This document shows positions 1 through 12,032 of a stretch of DNA of 64,000 nucleotides, one piece after another. The position numbers and the translations under genes are program-made. The notes below the pieces were generated by a model, which saw only the letters and a program-made list of their open reading frames with translations, was not told the origin of the DNA and ran no database searches. Source of the DNA: Oscarella lobularis (lineage: Eukaryota > Porifera > Homoscleromorpha > Homosclerophorida > Oscarellidae); the NCBI RefSeq assembly GCF_947507565.1, contig NC_089176.1, positions 2,542,001-2,606,000 on the forward strand, given 5' to 3'. Every line of letters starts with the position of its first letter. Position 1 is the first letter of the stretch.

Positions 1-135
1 ATGATCTGGCGTCAATGACCATTCACGCCAAGTGTGATGACGTCATGATCGGTCTTCTCAAAGAGGTAGCGTAGTAAATCTAAATAAGAGGCTCCATTGT
101 ATCACTTCATTTTCTGTTTTGATTTTTCTGAACAG

Positions 136-645
136 AGACTTGGAATTGACATTCCTCCGTTCAAAGTGCAGAGACGATTGCGGGTGCAACTGTCATTGCC
201 TGAACAAAACAAAAAATCACAGAATTTTACCGTAACTGGCTTGGACGCACACTGTGACTTGCCCTACTCATTTATTCAGGTAGCGTTAGAGGCAATGTCA
301 TTCAAGTGTACATCGTATTTACGGCTGCACCTAGACTATTGATATTGAAATTATTGGCAAATCTGGCGCAAATTTGGCTGCGCAGGCAAATCTCGCTGCT
401 GAACCATTTTCAACTCACCTCAACATTGAAAAAGGTAAAAAAAGTGATCAGGTTATTTGGTGACAAAAATTCGACAACGATTTCTCATAGATGAAGAATG
501 CCGACTGAAAATGAGGCTTACCTTTCACGGACACTACGGCGAAGCTCCGCTCGAAATCGTCCGAGACTTGAAGCTCGGCGAAGAGTGGGCAGTCGACTAT
601 CGCATGGCTTACGACCCAATGATTGGAGCGTGGCAATTAGACTGA
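136..645 (+). CDS. 3' end of an unidentified gene (three terminal exons)
   Basis: Three exons can be joined with GT-AG introns: 136-279 (after an acceptor at 135), 386-434 and 491-645, ending in TAG. Phases agree (0, then 1). The protein tail contains TVTGLDAHCDLPYSFIQ, then RLKMRLTFHGHYGEAPLE, and ends YDPMIGAWQLD. I do not recognise the family. There is no signal peptide or membrane segment in the visible part, and the gene begins left of the window. The middle exon is the least certain because its acceptor is inferred. Function unknown. Confidence 0.5.
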
Positions 646-991
646 GCGAACGTCACAGTTTGTACGCGAACTGCATTGCGCGTTTTTGGCTCTATGAACA
701 ACAAGTGCACGTGGCACGTGGTCGTCGTCTCGTCGCGTGAGGTGTGTAGACACATTCTGGCTGTTCTGTGCCCGTCCGTGCCGTACAGGCTTGCCGTTCT
801 GCCGTTATTCGCCGCTATCGAGCTCCTTCGAGCTCCGTGCGTCCCCGTTATCGTGGAGTTCACTACCGGATGAACAGTCCCGGATAATTTACCTTGTTGA
901 CGTCGCCAGACCAACCCCCTTCAGAATCTAACCGCAGAAGACCGACTCGACGTTGTACAGGACGTGCGTGTAAAAATCGGTGACGTTCGCG

Positions 992-2482
992 ATGTTTTGG
1001 CGCCGACGCGGTAGCCGCAGTGAAAAGAAAGAGGACAAATACCGACGACGTAAGCGCAAACTCGTTTTTTTATCCGATCCGGCCCGGCCCTCCCCGTCTC
1101 TTTTGCATTGCCTCCATCGCACGACCGTTCTAAAAACACATCTCCCTTACCTAGCACTCGCAAAACAACTCTCCAAGATATCGACGACGACGCGCACGTC
1201 ACGATACTGTAGCCTAGGCCATGTTTATGATAAAGAGATCGCGTCCCCCCGAAGCCTTGCAGGTGTTCGCTTTGGCGGCGGCGTAAAAGAGGCCGCGCCT
1301 GCCCTACTACTGCGATTAGTGTTTACCCCACCAATTTTCTCTCTCGCAATAGAATTGGACGAATCCCTATCGCGTCGCGAGCAGCGGCGAGAGATCGAGA
1401 TCGACGACGACGACGACGACGAAGTCGAGCTCGACGACGATCTCGTCGCCCTTCCCAAGCCCGTTCTCACGGAGGTCGTCGCCGATTTTCCGCCGCGCGT
1501 CGCCGCCGCGGAGCTCAAGGGCTTCGAATCGCAATTGACGGTGAAAGAGGGCGATCGCGTTCGCGTTCTCTATCGCCGATCGTCGACGTGGTCCATCGAT
1601 TGGGTCTACGCGGCGGCGGCGACCGGCGACGGCGAGGGATACATTCCCGCTCACTACTGCCGCGCCTATGCACCTGCGCACGCCGTTCGGCGCTATGACG
1701 ACGAGAAAAAAGAGCGCGAAGCGACGACGACGACGACGACGGTAACGAAACCGGAGATATCTCTGACGAAACGTCGCGACGTCGTTTCGACGAGAGTCGA
1801 CGCGAAGAAAGGCGATCGGGTCGAAGTCGTCGATAATTTTTGCGCCGCGAAGTCGGCGCAGTTGAGCGTGAAGCAGGGCGAACAGCTGACCGTCGTCGCG
1901 GAAGAGAAGGATCATCTTTATGGGTGGCCCCTCGTGAGAAACGAGGCGGGAAAAGTCGGATGCGTTCCGGTCGGACATCTCCGTATTGTCTCGAGAGGTA
2001 AAGGCATCTTCTTTTTACCTGTTGTTGCTGTATTTTGTAGATACACTAGAAGATACTTTTAAAAAGTAGTAGTCCCCTCCCCCCCCCATGCCCCTGCTCC
2101 AATAGTGCAATTCGCTAACTAAATTTGCCTTACCTTGGGCTGCTTGTACACTGAACAGACAGTCCCATTCAATCATGACAATGTCATTGCGGTCTACGGA
2201 CAGTAGTTCCCAAGGCAACGTTTTTAGCACAAGGCGTACCATTGACCCACCCTTTGCTTTGTCTAATTTGTACGTTCTGCCGTAGCCGTGCGACGAGTCA
2301 ACGTGCCTCTGGTCAAATGGTCGAAGCCGGAAGAAGAAGAGAAACGTGCTGGAGTGGAGCTTCGCTCTACCGTTCGAAGCAAGCTCAAGATGTGGGTTAG
2401 AACGCAGCAGCGAAGAGACGCTCTGAATCGAAAGAGAGGCTCTGTGGAGTCAGGCTCCAGTTCGAACGTGTCACTTGTTTAG
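992..2482 (+). CDS. Protein with two SH3 domains
   Basis: Model: exons 992-1049, 1353-1997 and 2286-2482, about 299 aa. Donors and acceptors fit GT-AG and phases are consistent. After a short basic N-terminus comes an acidic run (six Asp in IDDDDDDEVELDDD). SH3 domain 1 is seen as KGFESQLTVKEGDRVRVL followed by a W and GYIPAHYCRAY. SH3 domain 2 is SAQLSVKQGEQLTVVAEEKD with YGWPLV and GCVPVGHL. The C-terminal exon is basic (VRSKLKMWVRTQQRRD). SH3 domains bind proline-rich peptides, so this is probably a cytoplasmic adaptor; the specific family is not recognised. The first exon and intron are inferred: an unspliced reading also stays open but adds a stretch unlike protein. It is convergent with GTF3C3. 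Confidence 0.65.
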
Positions 2483-2617
2483 TTCGGTAAATAAGGACGC
2501 GCTTTTTAACTAAGGTGCACTGTGCAGTGCATTTTCTGTTGCTGTTGTGAAAAAGCACTGACAGTGTGGGTACGTAATTGCCGTGCCTTCGCTAATTTTG
2601 TTGAATGTTGAGGGCCT

Positions 2618-2626
2618 TTTAAACTA
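2618..2626 (+). terminator. Likely poly(A) signal of the SH3 gene
   Basis: An AATAAA hexamer lies about 140 bases past the SH3 gene stop, in the short convergent space before the GTF3C3 stop codon. Position and spacing suit a cleavage/polyadenylation signal. Confidence 0.4.
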
Positions 2627-2750
2627 ATAAAGAGAAGTTGTCTTCAGCTTGCTTTTCTTTTTGTCGATTCATATCCTACATTGATCTACTTTGTGTCCTG
2701 GCATTTCACAGGTTTTGCAGAAATAATTAAGTTTATGGCTAAATACGTAG

Positions 2751-5700
2751 TCATATAGAGCAGTACCTGAACAGGACCGTTCTTGCCAACGAAGGCTGAT
2801 TGCTCTGCCTATAAATAAGTGATAGATTAAAAGCAGCCTCCCGGTGAAGCGACGTCGTCGAATCAGCAGCGAGATTGAGAACTTTGTTGTAATAAACGAC
2901 AGCGAGATAATTGAGGTCTAGTAATAGGATTAAGTAGAGGAACTGTTTATTTTGAATCCTTACCAAGTTGATGAAATGCTCTCGCCACGTTGTAGTACGT
3001 TTCGCTATTGACTCCCCGCAGATTCATGTATCGTCGAAACAAGGCGAATGCCTGCACGACGTGAGCGTGCCGAAAGGAGTTGAACCGTTTCATAGCCAAG
3101 TTCAGGTAGCAGATGGCAACGCACAAGACGATCAGGCTGTTATTCGGATCCTGCACAAGAGCTCGTTGATATGTCGCTAAAAGAACGAGAATTGTATAGA
3201 AGGAGTGACGGCTTTCTTTGGCATATACCAAGGCCAAGTTTGTGGCTTCCTGCGTAGAGACAGTTGTGTCCGACCGTTAGCAGCAGAGGAAGAGACTTGG
3301 AGGAGTTCTGAAGTAAAAGAGGTCGTCCACGTTTGCAAATCAATTCCTTCTATCGCTAACCTTAATAATTAATAAGCGCATGGCGAATTTTGCCAGACGT
3401 CTGTCGCGTAGTCCGTTCATCAGCGTATTGGCGAGATTCCACAAAGGAACGTTGTCACAATGCTGCAGTCGGAAAACAATAATAAAAACAACAACAGCAA
3501 CAAAAGGCAAGGAAACAAAAAATTACTTTTTGACAAAGCACCCGAATGTACTCAAAGCCTACATGATACTCCTTGCAGGCGAGACAAGCAATGGCACACG
3601 CCACTCTAACGTTCTAGTTGGAAAAAAAGATTATATTGAAAAAACAATTCTCAATTACAAATGGTACACAGCACCTCAGCAATGCCCTTTGAAGTGGGAG
3701 GAGCAAACCGATGCGACGCCGCGCAAGCAAAAGCAAGACGTCTCAGCTCTCCCAGACGACCCAACTGGATCAGGGCATTGCCAACCTGAGATACAAACCC
3801 ACTACTATATTATAGGAAGAAAGAGCATAAAGGAGCGAGAGAGAACCTCGATAAACAATTTCCACCAATCCTCTGCATCAATATTGGCTTCCTTGGCGTA
3901 GTCGCACAGGCGACGAGGCAAAGGATCTGCGGATAAAGAGATTCTTGGCCGCTAATTTTTCTCACTGCAGTCTCCTCACCCGACCCAGTTGCGCCTTTTC
4001 TCATCTCCTGTCGCGCTTTTCGACACGAGTACAAACAGATGCCTATTCGGAATTTTCGATCGAACGACGACTTACGATTTTCTTCGACGTATGTACCTCG
4101 TAGATTCTTTGCGTAGTAGACGTGGCGAAAATAGTAGCTGAGCATTTCGAGACCGCAAGCAGCGAACTCGTTCAATTGATTCTGATCTTTCAATAGTCTG
4201 CACTTGTGAAGCATTATCTGGTAATCCTAACCCAAAAGGAAAAACAATTCAGTGAGATTAAAAATATTTAGCGTACGCACCTTTGTTTGCTCGTCCTCTC
4301 TATCTAATGGAACGGGAATGTCGTGTACAAAAGACAAATCCAGCTGGCCGCCTTCGATCCAGTCGTCGTCAATTTCGTACTCGCCAAAATTGGCCACATC
4401 ATCTGGATAGAAGTATATACATGTAGTACCGTTCACAAGTTTTAGGCCCCAATGCCAATATCATGAGGTTCTAAAGAGATAATTTTGTTTTTTGGTTGAG
4501 CGATCGCGTCGTGGAATGGCGCACTTGTGACCGCGATCTACTGAGGCCCCCTTTGGCCGCCCTTGTTTCATCAACCGTTAATCAAAAAGAAAATCGGCAC
4601 TCGACACACGTCTTCAACGGAAGACGGTGCTATGGGAAACTTATCCGGTATCAGAGTGTGTTGGAAGTTCCGCGTGGACAGGGAAGGTGCAGAGCGCCGT
4701 TGTCAATAGGCAGCCACCAGGCCATAGTTGCCTACACCTTGTAGAGAGTTAGAGTTACCAACTAACTTCTATCTCCTCTGGCAGAGGATGTTAAATGGGG
4801 GTTTATATACATCATCGCTTTCCAGGGTAATTCAACTGCGGCTTTTTGCGACTCTAAACACAGCGCAATTTCAAATCGTTCGCACAAATCAACCGCAAAT
4901 GCATTTCTGCAAAGGTTCCAAGCAACATTTCGTCGCAAATCGGTCTAAAAAACGACGACGACAGTAGGTGTGCGCGCGCGTTCAGATGACGTCAACAGTG
5001 ACGCACTAGCTACGCGCTAATCGCTTCGAAAATGCTTCAAACGAGAAGTAGAAGCGAATTGGCAACGAAATAGGTTTTTTAGAGTCATTCTTGCCTGATA
5101 TCTAAGTACCGTGCGCTTGACTGCCCGTTATACACGAAGTATCCTACGTAATTCGACCCCGCTCCCGCTTACCCGCCCCCGGTGGGCGCTGTCGTACCGG
5201 TTTGAGTAAGAGCTTGAAGGGCTTGCTCGGGACGATCAAGTTGCTGATAGAGCGACGACAGGGAAAGTCTCGCGTCCAAGTGCGTCGGTGCAAGAGCGAC
5301 GACTCGTTCGTATGCGACGATCGCTTCCTCCAATTGGCCGAGAGCGCTGTGACACTCGGCAACGCGCAGCCAAACGCCGGCCTTGCACAAAGAGAACGAT
5401 AGCTTTTTATTTCTAATCATAGAAATTTTCTACTTGATTATATTTCTCAGTTTGAACGAGTTGAGATTGCAAGGAGAGCGCAATTTCGTATCGGCCTGAG
5501 CGAGAGAATAAGCATCAAAGGGCCAAAAAAAATTTGTCCTCCCAGAGTACCGCAGAGCGAAAAGACTTCGGCTACGTCTAGGAACAGATCTCCAAAAGTG
5601 GTCGGATCTTGCCGTAATAGAACTTCAGTAGCGTTCTGACATTTCGCAGATGAGAACCAGTTTTCAGGAGCACATCTCTGCGCTTACCTTAGCCGCTTCG

Positions 5701-7698
5701 ATTTGTTGTTTGTGGACGAGACAGACGATCAGCTTCGCTCGTATGTCAATGTGAAGGTCGTCCGGCACCGCGTACACGAACTCCGGAACCGGCGGAACGA
5801 CGATCTCGGCACTGTCGCCGAGAAAACGAGCCAACTGAATATCGCTAGTGGCCGACTCCGGCGCCGCGGACAGCAAAGTGTCCTCGATGCGTTCAGATCG
5901 CTGCAAAGCGACCGAGGACAATTCGTGAAGATCACCACCGGTGGATGACGAGAGTGGTTCGGCGCCGGCGCCGACGCGAGAAACGTTGCAGTGAGAACAA
6001 ATGACCTGAAAAGAAAAAATAAATGTCGTGACTAGTAAATCAATTCCTGTAGCAAAACAAATAAAAGTGAAAGGAGCAATACATGTATCTAGGTGTTGAA
6101 TTCAAGCCTCCTAGATCTATCTTTGCATCTCTTACGTCGTGGGCAAGTTCGTAGTTCTGAGCTGCTATAGCCAACTCGGCCAAAAGGTTCACGCCTATGA
6201 TTAATTAGGAAGAGCGTTTTTCTCGTGTGTACTTTTTCCCTGTTTTTCTTACCGTCCAAATCTATGCAGTCGGGATACTTCCCAAAGGCGGCGTGAAGCA
6301 CGCTGACAGCCTTGTCAGATCTCGTCGATTCGTTGTGAAGCTGAACAACGACCGAATGTCGATAGTGAGAAAAACTACAGCGATTTTCCTCATGCCCTGT
6401 ACCTTGGCTATCTCTATGGCAACCTGAAAATGCTTCGGTCCCTCCTCGTCAGCCGGCAAAACCTACCAATCAAATTAAATCCTTTTGACCGTGTGGGATA
6501 TCAGAACACCTTGCCTCTTCTATTTTCTCGTAATCAGACAGGGCTTTAGGATGTTGACTCAAGCTCTGATAGAATCCGGCTCTCTTCCATAGAAGATCGG
6601 CGCAGAATAGCGTGCTGTTCTTATCCTTGCTAGTCAAACTGATTGCTAGAGAACGAAGAGACTCGTACCGAAGGGAACCCAACGTCTCGTGCGTTCTGTT
6701 ACCCTGGGTGATACAGCTAATGGCTCTCTTCACGTCGTGTCGTTCCATCGACATCTCGGCCAATTTCACCCACAAGTCGACGTCATTGCGCTGGAGATGA
6801 GCGGTAATCAAAGAAATCTACAACAAGAGAACGATTAATTAAATAAAACGTATATCTATATCAATAAATGACGTGACCTCAAAACATTTATCCCGCTCTT
6901 CAGTTTCCTCATAGATCATGGCCAACGTCTGAAACGGTTCAACGCAAAACGGAGCTAAGACGCCAGTCGCCGTATATAAAGTAATACGCGATCCAACGTG
7001 AAAACGATAACCTTGCCGTATTAGTTCAATGCACAGTTTAGTCGCTTCTTCCATTTCTTGCTTTGCAAAGCAAATGTTCGCTCGACCCATCATCGATTTC
7101 TGATGTGAAGACAGGCTTCGTCGAACAGCGGGACCCTAAACAAGGTTCTTTGCCCCATTGGTATATATCGTGTGTCTTACGTACTCTCGACACTTTCAAA
7201 TGATCCATGAAACGACGTTTCCTCTGCAGTCGATCGCGAGTTAAATCCTGAATAAATTCGTCGGCCTCAGCAGAAGCAGAAGCGGAGGAAATGTCTTTGT
7301 GTTCTAAAAAATCAATAAATAATCAATGGAGATCATGTGTCTACTGTACCTCCTTTGCCGGCAGAAACTCGACTAGAAACGACATTTCCCGACTCCATTT
7401 CTGTCGAAGTGTCGTTGAGAACATCCCAGAGAGACTCTAAAACGTATTAGGGGTATCTATCCACTATCATTCTTCAAGATATTTCCTTTGCACCGTTTCG
7501 TGACTCTCCTCCTCTTTCATCGTCGTCATCTTCTTCTCGTTCCCTTGCTCCCGCCCCTTCCTCTTCTATTCCCGACATGGTCGACCATTGGTCGAATGCA
7601 ATTCGACCGTCGAGATATTGCAAGAGAAGTTTCGCCTGTTCGTTCTCCTTTTCGCCTCGTTCGCCTGCACCGCTTCCTTCTCCTTCGCATCCTTCCAT
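2751..7698 (-). CDS. GTF3C3: General transcription factor 3C subunit 3 (TFIIIC TPR subunit), multi-exon
   Basis: This is the TPR subunit of TFIIIC, which binds internal promoters of RNA polymerase III genes (tRNA, 5S) and recruits TFIIIB in the nucleus. The start is the ATG at 7698; the N-terminus is acidic (EEEGAGAREREEDDDDERGG) and carries LLLQYLDGRIAFDQW. Later exons give MMGRANICFAKQEMEEATKL, VEPFQTLAMIYEE, VDLWVKLAEMSMERHDVKRA and VLPADEEGPKHFQ. After these come a central TPR (VAECHSALGQLEEAIVAYERV, THLDARLSLSSLYQQL), FRRYMNLRGVNSETYYNVAR, and the family-typical end LARTVLFRYCSI. It is split into many short exons with introns of about 50-300 bases and one longer intron near 4440-5160. 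I recognise the family from several blocks along its length, so confidence is high. Exact exon borders in 3250-5100 were not all resolved. Confidence 0.9.
4437..5168 (-). other. Long intron within GTF3C3
   Basis: About 730 bases between coding blocks of GTF3C3. Short open frames on both strands have no recognisable product. I see no RNA gene or clear mobile element here. Confidence 0.4.
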
Positions 7699-8426
7699 TC
7701 CCAGGCTTCGATTTTTGTGTAGATATCGACTCTTTCTTGCTGCTGTTTCGACTCGTTTGGCGTTACGACAATCGTAACAGTTCTCGTGAATAATTCATTA
7801 GTGCCAATACCGAAGGTGAACACCTCTTCCAAAGATTTGATTTGTAGCCAAAGGATAATACGGTAATTGTTGGGATGCCTCAAAGGTCAGACAAATTCAT
7901 TTCCATAGTGTGCATCCAGCTTCTCCAATCTAATTCAGCTAAGATACATGCAAACCGGCAGGTGTGAAAATGAACGGTTCCTAGTGCAGAGGGCAAACGT
8001 ACACTTTGCTACAAGCGGTTGGGGCCGGTCGCGTTAATTTTAGAAAGGTTACACCATTATATCTATGGCTACACCATGGAGTTATATGCGAACCTTGCTT
8101 GCTACTGACTGTGTAGAGCAAGGAATCGGACCGCTTGGCACACCTTGAACAAATGTTTCTGAGGACAATCATCTGATAAGAGCAGAGAGCCCTAGCTGAC
8201 TTAGGCAGGGCCGGTATAGAACTAAGAAGCCAAATAAGGCATTCCGTAGAGTGAAATCAAAAGTGGCATTGATGGGATTCAAAATTGAAGAATCGCTACA
8301 AGAGCAGGAAAAACAAAGGAAGGCGCGGAAGATATGTCCTGTTCGCGGGCGGGCGTGAACACACACGCAACTATAAGAACCGATCGTGAACTGATTCACA
8401 ATCATAAGGCTCGCACTTTGGCAAAG
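7699..8426. other. Divergent promoter interval, GTF3C3 / first D8C gene
   Basis: This gap separates the GTF3C3 start (-) from the first D8C gene (+). A TATA-like ACTATAAGAA lies near 8368-8377, about 55 bases before the D8C start codon. No coding sequence is recognised. Confidence 0.4.
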
Positions 8427-9581
8427 ATGATTTTGACCGCTCTAGTCGTCATTCTGTTCATCGCTCCGATATCGGCTATGGTAAGTATAAACCCACGACC
8501 GCCGCCGGAGGAGAGCAACTCAAAGCCGCCGCTGAAGGCCGAAGGCTTCACCGACGAACCGGGTTGGCTCAACTTGAACACGTCGCGAGTGCCGTCAATA
8601 CCGTATCCCGGTCAAACAGTCACCGTTGTCGTGTATGCTCTCAGTAACTATTATCATTCCCTGATGAATCCCCAGTTTGTGTGTCGCTTCACGAGCAAGA
8701 CTAATCCATCGCAGACGTTCGACTCCGACTACGCTCGACTCCGACCGGTCGCGCAGGGGGACCCGTGTCTCGTCATCGACTGTCCGTTGAAGAGCGTCAC
8801 GTCGTGGAAGATCGAAGAACGAACGGCCATCGTTTCCGTTATGTATCGATCGGAAAGCGAACTGAAATTCATTGGGAAAGAAGGCGACGACATGATCACG
8901 TTCATTGACGCGTGGACGAGCTTCGAATACGACACAAACAAAGGAAGCATTGCTATACACGGCAACAGTCTCAATCCCGATCACGAGCACTCGGCTAAAT
9001 TCGTGCTCGACAACGGTCACATTTTCATCGTTCTAGCAAGGCCAACATCGCTCAGTAAAGTAACCTTTGACTTGACCAAACACGTCGAGGCTCTTGAAGG
9101 AAAGATTTCTGCTCGCATAATACTATTCACGACGCAAGGACTGGTGCCGTACGACGGTGACGAAGGAGGTGACACGGTCATTCTCGAGTCGCCTGTCGCA
9201 CACGAGGCTTGCGATAACCATAATTTGGTCAACCAGCCGTGGAGAAAAATATCAAATATATTTCAGTCTCCACTTTACTGCGACAGGAACGGCGCGGGAA
9301 TTTTAGTCGACGGATGGAATCGCATCGATCCGTCCATTGGCGGCCGACTGCCTCAATCGTGTCCACCAACACACCGTTGCGGCACACACGCGACCGGATG
9401 GCTGCGCGATCCTCCTCCCGTCGAGAAAGGAGTTGAAGAGGCAAACACAGTGTGCTATCACTGGAGCAACAATTGTTGCTCGTGGCACTCGGCAGTGAAG
9501 GTTGTCAATTGCGGCGACTTTTTAGTCTATCATCTGCCCGCGCCTCAGCATTGCAGTTTGAGCTATTGCGGCGATGCTTGA
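8427..9581 (+). CDS. Secreted D8C-domain protein, subfamily A (copy 1)
   Basis: 384 aa, single exon. The ATG at 8427 was chosen because it opens a signal peptide (MILTALVVILFIAPISA); an in-frame extension upstream lacks sense. After a Pro-rich linker (PRPPPEESNS) comes a beta-rich region with EPGWLNLNTSRVPSIPYPGQ and DPCLVIDCPLKSVTSW, then a second repeat-like segment. The C-terminal ~120 aa match the D8C domain of uromodulin/GP2/OIT3: VNQPWRK, YCDRNG, GWNRIDPSIGGRLPQSCP, RCGTHATGWL, CYHWSNNCCSW, VKVVNCGDFLVYHLP and LSYCGDA. No ZP domain or membrane anchor follows, so the product should be soluble. D8C proteins of vertebrates are secreted or mucosal, and some bind microbes; the ligand here is unknown. 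It lies tail-to-tail with copy 2, which is close to it in sequence. Confidence 0.88.
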   Translation: MILTALVVILFIAPISAMVSINPRPPPEESNSKPPLKAEGFTDEPGWLNLNTSRVPSIPYPGQTVTVVVYALSNYYHSLMNPQFVCRFTSKTNPSQTFDSDYARLRPVAQGDPCLVIDCPLKSVTSWKIEERTAIVSVMYRSESELKFIGKEGDDMITFIDAWTSFEYDTNKGSIAIHGNSLNPDHEHSAKFVLDNGHIFIVLARPTSLSKVTFDLTKHVEALEGKISARIILFTTQGLVPYDGDEGGDTVILESPVAHEACDNHNLVNQPWRKISNIFQSPLYCDRNGAGILVDGWNRIDPSIGGRLPQSCPPTHRCGTHATGWLRDPPPVEKGVEEANTVCYHWSNNCCSWHSAVKVVNCGDFLVYHLPAPQHCSLSYCGDA

Positions 9582-9911
9582 GAATCGAAAGATCAAGAAA
9601 CGTTCAGAATAATGTGTTATGCTTTCTCTTTTTTTCTCTCGTGCTGTCTATCTCTTGCGCTCAGCAATTTTGATGTCTCTGTCTTTCCTTAGAAGTGGCT
9701 CGTTGTGCATACTAGTCTCTCGCCTAACAGTAGCTGTTGTATCACTGTCTGAAAAATTGGCTGTGTTTGGCTGCACGTGAAATTTAAACAGCTATAGATC
9801 TTTTAGTTTGAGTAAGAGGAATTTTAAAGCAACACGTGCAACCAAAGAGAAACTAAAGAGCAGCCACATCAATCTAGTCTGTTGTAAGTCAAAGTTGAGC
9901 GCGCCTTTCTT
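9582..9911. other. Convergent spacer between D8C copies 1 and 2
   Basis: 330 bases with no gene. It holds the 3' flank sequence shared by all subfamily A genes (CAAAGTTGA...GCCTTTCTTT next to the stop codon). The same spacer is found in inverted orientation after copy 4 (15980-16230). Confidence 0.6.
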
Positions 9912-11054
9912 TTAGGCATCGCCGCAATAGCTCAAACTGCAGTGCTGAGGCGCAGGCAGATGATAGACTAAAAAGTCGCCGCAATTGACAACCTTCACTG
10001 CCGAGTTCCACAAGCAACAATTGTTGCTCCAGTGATAGCAAACTGTGTTTGCCTCTTCAACTCCTTTCTCGACGGGAGGAGGATCGCGCAGCCATCCGGT
10101 TGCGTGTGTGCCGCAACGGTGTGTTGGTGGACACGATTGAGGCAGTCGGCCGCCAATGGACGGATCGATGCGATTCCATCCGTCGACTAAAATTCCCGCG
10201 CCGTTCCTGTCGCAGTAAAGTGGAGACTGAAGTGTATTTGATATTTTTCTCCACGGCTGGTTGACCAAATTATGGTTATCGCAAGCCTCGTGCTTGATAG
10301 GTGACTCGAGAATGACCGTGTCACCGCCTTTATCGCCGTCGTACGGCACCAATCCTTGTGTCGTAAAGAGTTTTACCTGAGCAGAAACTTTTTCTTCGAG
10401 ATCCTCAACGTCTTTGGTCAAGTCAAACGTTATTTCACTGAGTGATGTTGGCCTCGCTAGAACAGTGAAGGCATTACCATTCTCTAGCACAAACTTGGCG
10501 GAGTGCTCGTGATCGGGATTGAGACTTTCCCCGCGAATGAGAATAGTTCCCGCGTTCGTGTCGTATTCGAAACTCGTCCACGCGTCGATGAACGTCAGCA
10601 TGTTGTCGCCTTCTTTCCCAATGAATTTCAGTTCGCTGTCCGATCGATACATAACGGAAACGACGGCCGTTCGTTCTTCGATCTTCCACGACGTGACGCT
10701 CTTCAACGGACAGTCGATGACGAAACACGGATCTCCCTTCGCGACCGGTCGGAGTCGAGCGTAGTCGGAGTCGAACGTCTGCGATGGATTAGTCTTGCTC
10801 GTGAAGCGACACACAAACTGGGGATTCATCAGGGAATGATAATAGTTACTGAGAGCATACACGACAACGGTGACTGTTTGACCGGGATACGGTATTGACG
10901 GCACTCGCGACGTGTTCAAGTTGAGCCAGCCCGGCTCGGCAGTGAAGCCTTCTAAATCCAGCGACTCGGAATTGCTCTCCTCCGGCGGCGGTCTTGGTTG
11001 TTCCATGGCTGATATCGGAGAAGCGAATAGGAGGGCGAGAGCGGCTAGCAGCAT
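9912..11054 (-). CDS. Secreted D8C-domain protein, subfamily A (copy 2)
   Basis: 380 aa, single exon, ATG at 11054 opening MLLAALALLFASPISA. It has the same layout as copy 1: a Pro-rich linker (QPRPPPEESNSESLD), the beta-rich region from EPGWLNLNTSRVPSIPYPGQ, and a D8C domain ending CSLSYCGDA. It differs from copy 1 chiefly in the linker, a few N-region positions and the residue after the CC pair (CCLWNS against CCSWHS). It is divergent from the subfamily B gene at 12033, and a TATA-like CATAAAGAAG on the minus strand lies near 11105-11114. Close identity with copy 1 in opposite orientation suggests recent inverted duplication or gene conversion. Confidence 0.88.
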   Translation of the reverse strand: MLLAALALLFASPISAMEQPRPPPEESNSESLDLEGFTAEPGWLNLNTSRVPSIPYPGQTVTVVVYALSNYYHSLMNPQFVCRFTSKTNPSQTFDSDYARLRPVAKGDPCFVIDCPLKSVTSWKIEERTAVVSVMYRSDSELKFIGKEGDNMLTFIDAWTSFEYDTNAGTILIRGESLNPDHEHSAKFVLENGNAFTVLARPTSLSEITFDLTKDVEDLEEKVSAQVKLFTTQGLVPYDGDKGGDTVILESPIKHEACDNHNLVNQPWRKISNTLQSPLYCDRNGAGILVDGWNRIDPSIGGRLPQSCPPTHRCGTHATGWLRDPPPVEKGVEEANTVCYHWSNNCCLWNSAVKVVNCGDFLVYHLPAPQHCSLSYCGDA

Positions 11055-12032
11055 CCTCAAGTTGTAGCAATGCGTTTGTGACTGTGGTAAGTGCTGCTCG
11101 CAGCCTTCTTTATGTAGGGTCTGCGTTTCCGCCGGATAGAGGAAGTGCAGTCATAACGACAAATTAGATGCAGTCATGTAATTTTTACTTAGGAATGTGT
11201 CAGCCGTTTTTTGAACCGATTCGAACAATTTGCAGGACAGAAAAGCCTGCAAAAAAAATCAGACGCTGGATACTATACGATTCTTCACTGCTGTAGGATG
11301 CAAGACCGCTTCTGTCGGTGGAAGCTATGAGGTGACCTGACCGGACCTGCCAGCGCGATGAATGCCAAACATTTGACCTTTGGTGAGCCCGGCGGGCGAT
11401 GATCTCCCACCGATTCAAAACAGGAAGTTCAAGATAGCCTTTTTCAGGAGTGCCGCAAACCGTTTTTCTTCGTTACTTGAAACGATCACACGGTACCAAA
11501 CTGCGATGTGGAATATATACCCATCCCATGATAAACGGCACCGGTAGTAACTGACGAAAGGTGAACCGCTCAAACTCTTCGCGGAGTCCGGCTAGCAAGG
11601 CCTATATGTCAACAAATTGGCGCTATTTTTCTACGCCATAGACAGCGGTTATCATCGCGCTTCGCCTGCACATACGGCAATCTTCACTGTGTTCTTTATC
11701 GCCGTTTATAGCATCCTCATTGCAACGAATAAAGACTCTGATTTGTGGTTAGAAAGTGCATCCCGAAATGGCTCAGTAAATGTATTAATACAGTCAAAGG
11801 TTGCTCAATTAAATTGGAACCGCAGTGAGCGAATTCGGGAAAAGCAAAAGACGAACAAACACCACTGGAAGTCATGCTGATTCTGCAGAGGTCGCCAACG
11901 TCGACCACAGGATGTCCAAAGAGGAACTGATATCCACTTCCTAGAGACGAGACTATCTATAAGTGACCCACTGACAAGGCAACCGCTCACTCTTCCTTCC
12001 ACACAGTCAGGCAGCAGAACGATTGAGACACT
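11055..12032. promoter_or_regulatory. Shared divergent promoter region, D8C copies 2 and 3
   Basis: About 980 bases between head-to-head genes. The minus-side TATA-like box is near 11105-11114. The plus-side TATA (CTATAAG) is at 11957-11963, about 70 bases before the start codon. A conserved dyad-like block (AGGAACTGA then CTTCCT) is at 11922-11942. No other gene is recognised. Confidence 0.5.

Noticed and set aside
1367-1978. 203-codon minus-strand open frame
   Set aside because: Antisense to the SH3 protein; low-complexity Arg/Val runs from GAC/GTC-rich sequence.
3380-3901. 173-codon plus-strand frame
   Set aside because: Lies over GTF3C3 introns and exons on the opposite strand; low-complexity Lys/Thr composition and no family match.
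8334-8426. 31-codon N-terminal extension of D8C copy 1
   Set aside because: It contains the probable TATA region and would bury the signal peptide; the internal ATG at 8427 is the better start. The same reasoning removes extensions in copies 8 and 10.
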